Shown: piece by piece, positions 54,477 to 61,544 of the stretch
Layout: each line of letters opens with the position of its first letter
Position numbering within the stretch: position 1 is the first letter of the stretch
Origin: Halorientalis regularis
GTDB lineage: Archaea; Halobacteriota; Halobacteria; Halobacteriales; Haloarculaceae
Assembly: GCF_023698535.1 (NCBI RefSeq)
Contig: NZ_JALJCL010000003.1
Coordinates: forward strand, 248,001-312,000
Direction of reading: 5' to 3'
Length of the DNA: 64,000 bases
Made by a program: the position numbers and the translations under genes
Notes under the pieces: generated by a model
Seen by the model: the letters and a program-made list of their open reading frames with translations, nothing else
The model's database searches: none
Told to the model about the DNA's origin: nothing

Positions 54477-56753
54477 TCATTTACTATTACAGGTATGATT
54501 GATGACTGGAATATTCTGGATGCTGTCCACCGGCTCCTGATGGCGAGAGTATTCATCCCACGTATCGTACCCACCCGGAGGAAGTAATTCATCTCTTTCG
54601 GCGATCTCGGCAATAAGTCTCGGTTCACGCAACAGCTCTACAGGATCAACCAGCTTGATACAGAAGGGGAGGATTCTATTCCAACCATTGAGTTGACGTT
54701 TGACCCGCCCTGATACATCGTCTTCGAAGGCAATGATCACGATTTGTTGGATCGTACACTGCGGCCGTTGCTCCGCGATTTCTGCAGCATAGTCCGTTAC
54801 CCGACTAAGCTTATTGAGATCAAGGCTAAGACTTGGATCACCGAAGACGATGTCACCACTCTCCCCGTGTTCACCGATTACATCAATATCTCCAACTGCG
54901 ATGCGTAGCTCAATATCGGTGTTGTAGCCGTTCTGTCGAAGGACGTCTTCGAATCGATTCTTCAATTCCTGATGCAATTCGCTTTCTCCTCCGACATCCG
55001 CACCCCAGAGTTCATCTTCACGTAGAAGATCCCATGGGGTTCTGGAGCTTATCATCTCACTAAGTCGCTCTATGAAGGAGGAATGGACGTCGATGTCATC
55101 CTTATTCGTCGTGAGGGGGAGGTCTGCGTCAGGGTCCAAGGAAAGCGTATTGACGTACCCTTTGATGTGGTTGTCTCGGTTGTGTACCTTATTCCCCGAG
55201 AAGTCGGGAATTGTCTGCTGACGTACCTGCCGGCCATTCACGTAGTATCGGATGTCTGCATCCATGATACTATTATCTGCAACAGTTCTGAATCCGGGAT
55301 TTTGACCCGTTTCGTTCTGTCTTAGCGGAGTTCCGTTCGGGTATCGATCAGCTCGATAGTATTGGATTGTGTGCGACTCATCCCAACGGCTAATCTGCAG
55401 GTCAGTCAGCAGGTAGTCCACAGAATCATGAGTGAATTCGCTGTTGTTCGCAGTAATTGGGAAGGTCCACTTGTTTCGTTTCTGAGGACTATCGCTATCG
55501 TCTCGGTACTCATTCCCACGCAGTTTCGGGAGTAACGGGATGATTGCATCCCAGACCTGAGTTGCCTGCTCAGCCTGCGTGCCCATGTCTGTTGCTTCCG
55601 AAGAATTGCTACTCTGCTCGTAGCACTTGTCCCGGTAGCTATAGTAGATGGTCAAAGGCATTCTATCAATGATTTCAACCGGATCGGCGTCCAGATCAGT
55701 GTCATTAGGGATGGCATCATTGCCATTGGCCATCTTCAGCAGCATCGCATAGACAACGCTAATTTGTTCTCTCAGGGCTTGAGCGTAGGTCCAGAGTAGT
55801 TCATTCGAGTTCTGATACCCCTCCTTCCAAACATCTTTCCGGAATCGATTGTACGGGCACTCCAGTCGGACACGAGTCCCAGATTCTCCGAGGTCCATCT
55901 GCCCATCCCAATCGTACCAACGGTCGTTCGACACAACCCGAGGATGTTTAGATTCTGAGAGCGGGCCATCAACCAGATAGACCGGATCATCTTGACCGGT
56001 TGTAGTGAGGATCTGGAAGGAACTCTGAGCCGGTTCGATCCCTTCGTCCCTGAGAACCCACTCGAAGAATGCTATGGAAGCCTTGAGCCCAACGCCAAAT
56101 TCATTATACAGACCGTCTCCTGCGCTGATACCGGGTCCGAACAACTTCAAGAACAGAGTGGCTGGGCCGATTCCCGGCCCTCGATCGGCTATTTCAATGA
56201 AGACTCGGTCTCCATCCTCATCTCGAACCAGTCTAAGTTCGACAGTCGCTTCTTCGTCGATTTTGCCACGAGATGTCTCGAAAGATTCGACCGAGAGTTG
56301 CGAACTGATCGCGTTTTCGAGGACGTCATAGATGCCGCCCTGAGTCTTCTTAATAAGGCTGCCAAGCGCATCTACCATCCGGGTGAGAGACGTCGTTTCA
56401 TTCACTGCCCAATCCAATTGTATCTCTTCGCCCGGTTCAATTGCGCCGCTGTCAAAATCCTCGGATTTAACGAGGTCTTCAACCTCGAAGTCTTCGGGGT
56501 CAACGCTTGCTTCGCCGACGCCAAGCAGATCAACAGCGATGTCCTCGACGGAAACTCCAAATTCAAACTGACGGTTCAGGTCTTCGACAAACTCTGGGAG
56601 TTGTCCATGGAGGCGTTTAGCTAATTCTTTTTCCAAGACTTCCCGATCTTCGTCGTCTAACTCTTTATCTACTCGAAGGGGGACGTCTACCTCTGTTGTA
56701 TCCTCAGAGGCTCCACCACTTCTTTCGGGATGGTTTTCGTCTTTTGAGAGCAT
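54477..56753 (-). CDS. GHKL ATPase with possible C-terminal nuclease domain
   Basis: A 758-residue protein. Residues about 120-260 form a GHKL (Hsp90/MutL/MORC-type) ATP-binding fold: N box IYDVLENAISSQ (141-152), the DxGxG motif IADRGPGIGPATL (188-200), then a lid GPGISAGDGLYNEF and GVGLKASIAF (220-229). A long middle domain follows. Residues about 590-700 (ESELHQELKNRFEDVLRQNG, then LRIAVGDIDVIGEHGESGDI) resemble a PD-(D/E)xK nuclease core. Fusion of a GHKL ATPase with a nuclease is seen in MutL and in predicted anti-phage proteins. A TATA box is 27 bases upstream, so it is leaderless and single. Function in defence is an inference. Confidence 0.75.
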   Translation of the reverse strand: MLSKDENHPERSGGASEDTTEVDVPLRVDKELDDEDREVLEKELAKRLHGQLPEFVEDLNRQFEFGVSVEDIAVDLLGVGEASVDPEDFEVEDLVKSEDFDSGAIEPGEEIQLDWAVNETTSLTRMVDALGSLIKKTQGGIYDVLENAISSQLSVESFETSRGKIDEEATVELRLVRDEDGDRVFIEIADRGPGIGPATLFLKLFGPGISAGDGLYNEFGVGLKASIAFFEWVLRDEGIEPAQSSFQILTTTGQDDPVYLVDGPLSESKHPRVVSNDRWYDWDGQMDLGESGTRVRLECPYNRFRKDVWKEGYQNSNELLWTYAQALREQISVVYAMLLKMANGNDAIPNDTDLDADPVEIIDRMPLTIYYSYRDKCYEQSSNSSEATDMGTQAEQATQVWDAIIPLLPKLRGNEYRDDSDSPQKRNKWTFPITANNSEFTHDSVDYLLTDLQISRWDESHTIQYYRADRYPNGTPLRQNETGQNPGFRTVADNSIMDADIRYYVNGRQVRQQTIPDFSGNKVHNRDNHIKGYVNTLSLDPDADLPLTTNKDDIDVHSSFIERLSEMISSRTPWDLLREDELWGADVGGESELHQELKNRFEDVLRQNGYNTDIELRIAVGDIDVIGEHGESGDIVFGDPSLSLDLNKLSRVTDYAAEIAEQRPQCTIQQIVIIAFEDDVSGRVKRQLNGWNRILPFCIKLVDPVELLREPRLIAEIAERDELLPPGGYDTWDEYSRHQEPVDSIQNIPVINHTCNSK

Positions 56754-56774
56754 TCGCCACAGATTGGCGGATGG

Positions 56775-56786
56775 TTTAAAATATAA
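56775..56786 (-). promoter_or_regulatory. TATA box of the GHKL ATPase gene
   Basis: On the minus strand ttatattttaaa is centred about 27 bases before ATG 56753, the distance of a leaderless haloarchaeal promoter. Confidence 0.65.
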
Positions 56787-57019
56787 CCTTGGGTGGGTGC
56801 TGCAGTGCAGCAGAATATTATTCTAATAGAATAGACCTGCCTGAGTTATTTGTACAAGCGCGACAAAATGTCACTGTTCAGTCGACCGTCAGGCTTGCAG
56901 CCCAGTAGTAAACCTTCCTAAATTACCAGTAGTGGAGTTCTGTGACCTCTTGATCCACCTGTAGATTATGGAGGCTTAGCCACTTACTGGTTGTATGTGA
57001 CTGTACTACAGTATTCTTT

Positions 57020-57070
57020 CACCGCTGGACATGGCAATCGGGATTCAAGGTTCGATTCCTTGGGCGGTGC
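57020..57070 (+). other. tRNA-like remnant: acceptor stem and T arm only
   Basis: A 7-bp acceptor-like stem pairs caccgct (57020-57026) with ggcggtg (57063-57069), the last pair being T-G. Directly inside its 3' side lies a canonical T arm: stem caagg/ccttg (57046-57050, 57058-57062) with loop ttcgatt. Only 19 bases (57027-57045) remain where D and anticodon arms should be. It is read as a tRNA gene that has lost its middle, possibly an old integration site. The rest of 56754-57093 holds only the GHKL promoter. Confidence 0.55.
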
Positions 57071-57093
57071 TGGCCCTCAAGGGCCGTGAAACA

Positions 57094-57312
57094 ATGACTG
57101 AAGAGTTTGGTATGGAATGTCCACAGTGTGGAAATCGTACAGTGCGAGTCGACATGCCTCCAGAGTTTCCAGATACAGCTCGACTCGAAGAAATCATTCT
57201 AAAAGCCGGCAGGGACGAGATAACTGTAATCAGTTTCGTGTGTGCCTCGTGTAGCTTCAATCTGGAACGTGAAGTCACCGTCAAAGACTCCGAGAGCGAT
57301 AAGTCAACGTAG
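57094..57312 (+). CDS. Small zinc-ribbon protein
   Basis: A 72-residue protein (MTEEFGMECPQCGNRTVRVD) with knuckles CPQC and CASC (SFVCASCSFNLEREV) 46 residues apart, a long zinc-ribbon loop. ATG 57094 is chosen because the frame upstream runs through the tRNA-like remnant. Divergent from the GHKL ATPase gene, but promoter sharing is not evident. Function unknown. Confidence 0.65.
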   Translation: MTEEFGMECPQCGNRTVRVDMPPEFPDTARLEEIILKAGRDEITVISFVCASCSFNLEREVTVKDSESDKST

Positions 57313-57350
57313 TTAATCCTCCAACAAACCGAGTAAGTACTTGGATGGTT

Positions 57351-57668
57351 TTACCAACCATCGAAAAGCCGATCATCACCGTCAACCTGAATCAGAGTCT
57401 CACTTGGGTCTAGCCCTGATGAGAGATCGTCGAGTTGGCGTTGATCGCGTTTAGAGGTGTCTACCCCAGTATCTATTTCGACTACGGGATCACGTCCAAA
57501 CGGACTATCAGCGGTTACATCAGGAATCCGGCCGTTTCGTTTCTTTGGGTCCGGGTATTCTGATGTGTGATCGGCACGGACGTCTGAATAGCCGAGATTC
57601 TTGAACAGATCTGCTTGGGATTCTACACGGTCGTCGTGATCATCGTCACCACCGAAGAGGTTGAACAT
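57351..57668 (-). CDS. Hypothetical protein with nuclease-like sequence pattern
   Basis: A 105-residue protein starting MFNLFGGDDDHDDRVESQAD. The conserved-looking part is YPDPKKRNGRIPDVTADSPF, then DPVVEIDTGVDTSKRDQRQL. The spacing of Asp (PDVTA) and Glu/Asp (VEID) recalls a small PD-(D/E)xK-like fold, without a clear lysine. Very acidic. I recognise similar haloarchaeal proteins only vaguely. An in-frame ATG 15 bases upstream (57683) is possible. Confidence 0.55.
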   Translation of the reverse strand: MFNLFGGDDDHDDRVESQADLFKNLGYSDVRADHTSEYPDPKKRNGRIPDVTADSPFGRDPVVEIDTGVDTSKRDQRQLDDLSSGLDPSETLIQVDGDDRLFDGW

Positions 57669-57683
57669 GGGTACCAATAGCAT

Positions 57684-58039
57684 ACCCTATGACTAAGAGT
57701 TGTCGGTGGTATAACTACATCACAGGATTCGTGTGGTGCCTGTGCTGTGTCTATCGGGAAAGTTAGAATAAGGACTGGGAATCTTGTATGACGCCCTTGA
57801 CCCAATAACAGAAGTGGGACATAACATTGGACCGCTTATTGATCTGATCAAACCATCAGGGAGTTGCGGATAACCCCACTAACGGTTTCGTACGGTAATA
57901 GAGAGCGGCACTACGGAATACTCCGCCGATCTCCTGGCGCGCTTGCATAGTCAGGGCTTCCGGTTGCCGCTCTCCAGTGTATGATCGAGACTGATGGTAC
58001 TTGTATTTTGAACAGCCCCTGTTTTCCTGTCCTCCCTCG
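57684..58039. other. Intergenic stretch of 356 bases
   Basis: No gene is supported. One short open stretch (57774-57881, reading LYDALDPITEVGHNIGPLID) looks coding but has no start codon and may be a gene remnant. No tRNA, repeat or strong hairpin was seen. Confidence 0.4.
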
Positions 58040-58522
58040 CTATTCGCCGTACTCAACGGGGATCTCTCGTGGTACCGTTTTATGGCTATGTATATTGATT
58101 ATCACCTTGTCTTGGAGGTTATCCCGGACTGCGTTCTCCCAGATTTCAAGATGCAATTCCCAACAGTCTTCAAGCGTTTCCTGACTGACCTCCACAAGAT
58201 AATCAACACCTTCGGTCTCCATTGCTGCTTGACCAACAGTTGATTCCAGCGGATATATCGTATCTACGGGCGCGTCGTCGGCGAGGAAGTCCACTGGAGG
58301 TATATTCAAAGAGGCATCCGAAATATTCGGCCACAAGTCTCCTTGTATATTCTCGTAGAGAGTTCCTTCAACTCGTCCTTCCAATGGACGGTCAAATCGT
58401 ACTTGATGGTCTCTATTTACGGAGTCGGCGGAGAAGTTCCGTTCCAGTCCTGTAAGGATGTCATCTACCTCGACTACAAGGACAAAATCCTCCGATAATT
58501 CATGAAGTTGCGGTTGAGTCAT
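58040..58522 (-). CDS. Hypothetical protein coupled to an RHH-type regulator
   Basis: A 160-residue soluble acidic protein (MTQPQLHELSEDFVLVVEVD). The strand-rich body (DSVNRDHQVRFDRPLEGRVE, then VDYLVEVSQETLEDCWELHL and DKVIINIHSHKTVPREIPVE) matches nothing I know. Its start overlaps the stop of the upstream regulator gene by 4 bases (atga), so both are made together. It may be the toxin-like or effector half of a pair, which remains a guess. Confidence 0.6.
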   Translation of the reverse strand: MTQPQLHELSEDFVLVVEVDDILTGLERNFSADSVNRDHQVRFDRPLEGRVEGTLYENIQGDLWPNISDASLNIPPVDFLADDAPVDTIYPLESTVGQAAMETEGVDYLVEVSQETLEDCWELHLEIWENAVRDNLQDKVIINIHSHKTVPREIPVEYGE

Positions 58523-59499
58523 TGTTCTGTCCCCCAGATAGCCGACTCAAGAGAGCCCGATTCAACGACATCAGAAAACGGAGTGTGATTTCGCATGAGA
58601 TCTCGCGCCTCGGCAGGCGTCCAAATACCGTCATCCACACCGATAGCTAGCATTCGGGACAGAATTCGGCGGCTTGAATAGCAGTAACGCTTGTCATCGT
58701 ACTCACGCGCGAGAACTTTCTGGACGTACTCGGCATTCCGTTGTTTGGACTTCTGTCTGGCGCGGAAATACTGAGGTGTCGCGTCGTACCACTTCCGCAC
58801 AATCTCGCCTTTTGTGGGGTCATATGTCCCAGACAGGGCGGATAGCGTTCCCGTGTCTTCGTACTCTTCAGCAACATCATTGAACACTGCATCGGTCGCG
58901 CCCCGCTCATAATAGTGGGCGGCGATGTCGTTCCGGAGTTCTTGCACAACCTCCGGGCTGCAGAGACGCTCGTCTAGAGTTGTGTGCGGGTGAAGCACAC
59001 CCTTTCTTGCCAGTTGATGTATGTATTTGTCTACCGTTTCAGTCGACGTGTCGAACAGATTTGTAGCAATCTGCCGGAGATGGTACCGCGAATACGGAGG
59101 CCCACTGATTTCATCATGGCAGTCATGCCACCGAATAGCCCCAGCAAGGACTTTGCTACGATTGGTCTGACTGACGACCTCAGTATCGGAAAAATCCGCC
59201 TCGCCCGGGTCAACAACCGCATCACGTGAAATATTGTTGTAGTCCACTCTACTGCTACAGCTGTCCTCGTCCTGTAAGGGGGCATCCTGCCGCCTCCCAA
59301 CAGATGAGTCTTCAATAGTGCCGTCTTCGAGAGCCGAAACCATCTGATCCGGTTCTAGCTCATCCATGATGTAGACAAGCTCAATACCAGCTCTGGCGGC
59401 TTCAGAAAGGGAAATACCCTTCTCAGAACACCAATTTTCTAGCGATTTTTTTCGTTTGTCACACAACCTTGTTGTGATAGTCGATTCTTTTTTACTCAT
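58519..59499 (-). CDS. DNA-binding protein with ribbon-helix-helix N terminus
   Basis: A 326-residue protein. Residues about 4-45 look like a ribbon-helix-helix (ESTITTRLCDKRKKSLENWC, then SEKGISLSEAARAGIELVYI). A linker of about 60 acidic residues follows. Residues about 115-180 resemble a winged helix (YSRYHLRQIATNLFDTSTET, then VDKYIHQLARKGVLHPHTTL). The C-terminal third is helical with basic patches (RKWYDATPQYFRARQKSKQR). It reads as a plasmid- or virus-type regulator or initiator. Its stop overlaps the next gene's start, forming a two-gene operon. Confidence 0.65.
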   Translation of the reverse strand: MSKKESTITTRLCDKRKKSLENWCSEKGISLSEAARAGIELVYIMDELEPDQMVSALEDGTIEDSSVGRRQDAPLQDEDSCSSRVDYNNISRDAVVDPGEADFSDTEVVSQTNRSKVLAGAIRWHDCHDEISGPPYSRYHLRQIATNLFDTSTETVDKYIHQLARKGVLHPHTTLDERLCSPEVVQELRNDIAAHYYERGATDAVFNDVAEEYEDTGTLSALSGTYDPTKGEIVRKWYDATPQYFRARQKSKQRNAEYVQKVLAREYDDKRYCYSSRRILSRMLAIGVDDGIWTPAEARDLMRNHTPFSDVVESGSLESAIWGTEQ

Positions 59500-60181
59500 C
59501 TATTCTCACACGGGTGGTATTTTGATCCACCCGTACCGGAGTTTTCAAGGGTTGGCGTATAAGACTTCTCTACCTAGTAAAAGATACCACACATGTATTT
59601 GTAACACATCCGAAGAACATTCTCTCGAACATTATGGCCCCGTTGCTTGTCCATTCTCAACGTGGGAACAAGCACCTTTAGGCCTGTGGGGCCGATATAG
59701 CGCACTAATTCGAGAAGTCAATACAGTCGTAGAATTATTACTATTCTTTCTAGGGATGGAACTCTTATATGGTTAGGTGACATAGCTGGTTACAACGGTA
59801 CCGTCAGCTAGCAATAAAAGAAAGAAATTTTATACAAACTATCTCTAAGGATGTAACCCTTATAAGCAGAGAGATAATAGGTTAAATTGAGAGGCCAGTC
59901 GGAAACTCGTGAAAGGAACGATCACGAGTGAAACAGAGAGTGGGGACAGCGAGACTCCGACATATGAGTGAGTCCGCGTTCCAACGACTCGTTCTATTCT
60001 GTTCGATCTCTATTAACTCACTCAACTAACGGTAGCAACCACCCCCCACGGGGGGCATAGGTTTCGAGATGACATTCCTGAGATGTGTTACACAAAGTTG
60101 GATGAATATTGGCGATTTTTGCTTAGATTCTCTTCTCAAACCATACGAGTGGAAATCGACTGTTGATGATGTGCTACAGGA
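59500..60181. other. Long AT-rich intergenic region, 682 bases
   Basis: No complete gene is supported. It contains TATA-like runs around 59820-59885, an inverted repeat ctcgtg/cacgag (about 59906-59930), a perfect 14-base palindrome ccccccacgggggg (60042-60055), and an open, coding-like stretch 60017-60166 (HGGHRFRDDIPEMCYTKLDE) without a start codon that looks like a gene fragment. An origin or a lost gene are both possible, and nothing decides between them. Confidence 0.4.
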
Positions 60182-60589
60182 CTACTCCAGCCAGACACCA
60201 GCCTGCGTCATAACTTCTTCAAGCGATTCGATACGATTGCGTAGGTCATCAACTTCGGTCTGGAGGTACTGGACCTGTTCATCCACACTCAGGCCGTCTG
60301 CGGGAGACTCAATCCGTTCCAGCACATCAACTGCATCGCCCGTCAGCTCGACCCGGGTATCTGGAAGACTTGGTCTCTGTGGATGAGATACTTGCTCGAT
60401 CTCGGCAATACCTGCTTCCGAGAGCCATTCTAACCGACGTCGAATGCGGTTGTGGTCAACACCGATGGACTGGGTGAGTTCGCTTGTGTGATTTGCATCC
60501 TCTTGATCTATGCATTTTAGTACGAGCTGTGCTAGAGCATCTAACTCTCGTCCATTCACAACTAGTGATTGGGTATTTTCTATCGACAT
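60182..60589 (-). CDS. Winged-helix DNA-binding protein with coiled-coil tail
   Basis: A 135-residue protein. Residues about 15-85 form a winged helix-turn-helix of MarR/ArsR type (ALAQLVLKCIDQEDANHTSE, then SIGVDHNRIRRRLEWLSEAG and the wing EQVSHPQRPSLPDTRVELTG). Residues about 100-130 are a coiled coil (DEQVQYLQTEVDDLRNRIES). The layout is common in haloarchaeal plasmids and prophages. It might regulate the flanking island genes. ATG 60589; an AT-rich promoter region lies upstream. Confidence 0.75.
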   Translation of the reverse strand: MSIENTQSLVVNGRELDALAQLVLKCIDQEDANHTSELTQSIGVDHNRIRRRLEWLSEAGIAEIEQVSHPQRPSLPDTRVELTGDAVDVLERIESPADGLSVDEQVQYLQTEVDDLRNRIESLEEVMTQAGVWLE

Positions 60590-60872
60590 ATGTATAGTTG
60601 ATCTTTATGACATAAAAGACTTCCATGCTTTCTAGTTCCGCACGAGAGATGCTGCACGTAGCGTTCTACGGACGCACTATAACTATTTCACAGCGTTTCA
60701 AAGCAGAATAATTCGGCGTCGGGTATACCCCGTGGGTAAGGCCGGTAATGGATCATCGACCGAGGCTACAACGCTCACTACTCAAAAATGATTATTATTT
60801 TATAATTAGTCTAGAGTGCAGGGTTGGGGTCCCGTCAGAATGCTTGAAACATCGTCAAATCCGTACTGACAA

Positions 60873-61271
60873 TTATGTCGATGTAGATGGGGTGTCTCGT
60901 GAGATATTGAACCGGCAAATGCGGAATTCTTGAGCATCCGGTGGTAAGCCGAAAAGATAGAGGTACCCCTGCTCACAATACCGTATCCAGTAGGCCGTTG
61001 AGTCACTCAACAGCTTGGCTTGCAAATATGGTCGAGTTGGATATTCTCTGTCGGAATAGTAGTGAATCCGATTACTATGGATATACCTCTCAGTCTCTTT
61101 CTTCTCAGCCCTTTTCTCAACGATCTCTCGAACCTCGTCCCATGGCTCCAATGCAGGACTGTCAACTAATTCACTCTGACCTTCAGCCCGCCACGAGATT
61201 CCCCGTATATCCACGAGTTCATCGAATACTCCACTGATTTTTTGGAAGGCTGTTTCTTCGCTGTCTGTCAT
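60873..61271 (-). CDS. Hypothetical protein, 132 residues
   Basis: A soluble protein (MTDSEETAFQKISGVFDELV). It has a Trp-containing segment (DIRGISWRAEGQSELVDSPA), a helical charged middle (EIVEKRAEKKETERYIHSNR), then a strand-rich end (AYWIRYCEQGYLYLFGLPPD). The sequence looks coding and folded, but I recognise no family. It is divergent from the drmD transcript, 136 bases from the leader ORF. The gap 60590-60872 (283 bases) on its other side holds nothing I can support. Confidence 0.55.
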   Translation of the reverse strand: MTDSEETAFQKISGVFDELVDIRGISWRAEGQSELVDSPALEPWDEVREIVEKRAEKKETERYIHSNRIHYYSDREYPTRPYLQAKLLSDSTAYWIRYCEQGYLYLFGLPPDAQEFRICRFNISRDTPSTST

Positions 61272-61375
61272 CAACGGTTGTCGAGAAGGGGTCGTTGATA
61301 AGACTTCAGGGCTTATCCAACACTGTTTGAAATTAGAGCGTCTTCATCGATTCATCGGCGGAAATAGAGGCGCGG

Positions 61376-61383
61376 ATTTTTAT
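61376..61383 (+). promoter_or_regulatory. TATA box of the drmD transcript
   Basis: The sequence tttttatg lies about 27 bases before the ATG at 61407 of the 45-residue leader ORF. This predicts a leaderless mRNA that begins with that ORF and continues into drmD. Confidence 0.6.
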
Positions 61384-61406
61384 GTCATGGATACGACCGG
61401 CGAGAC

Positions 61407-61544
61407 ATGACTATCCAGAGGCTCACATCAGTTGGCAACGCCGACTGGGATTCTATACAAAATGGTCAACAGAGGCCTCAGTCAAACATTGTCACTATGC
61501 GGGCCGAGCCGCCAACAGCTCCTTCCTCTTCAATTGACGAATGA
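61407..61544 (+). CDS. 45-residue leader ORF coupled to drmD
   Basis: The ORF reads MTIQRLTSVGNADWDSIQNG, then QQRPQSNIVTMRAEPPTAPS, and ends SSIDE. It is polar and probably disordered. It begins at the predicted transcript start, and its stop overlaps the drmD ATG by 4 bases (atga), so ribosomes reading it would be delivered to drmD. It may be a regulatory leader peptide or a small DISARM-associated protein. Nothing similar is known to me. Confidence 0.5.
   Translation: MTIQRLTSVGNADWDSIQNGQQRPQSNIVTMRAEPPTAPSSSIDE

Noticed and set aside
60042-60055. Replication origin (ORB) at the ccccccacgggggg palindrome
   Set aside because: No Orc1/Cdc6 gene is adjacent and no repeated ORB motif surrounds it; a single palindrome is not enough.
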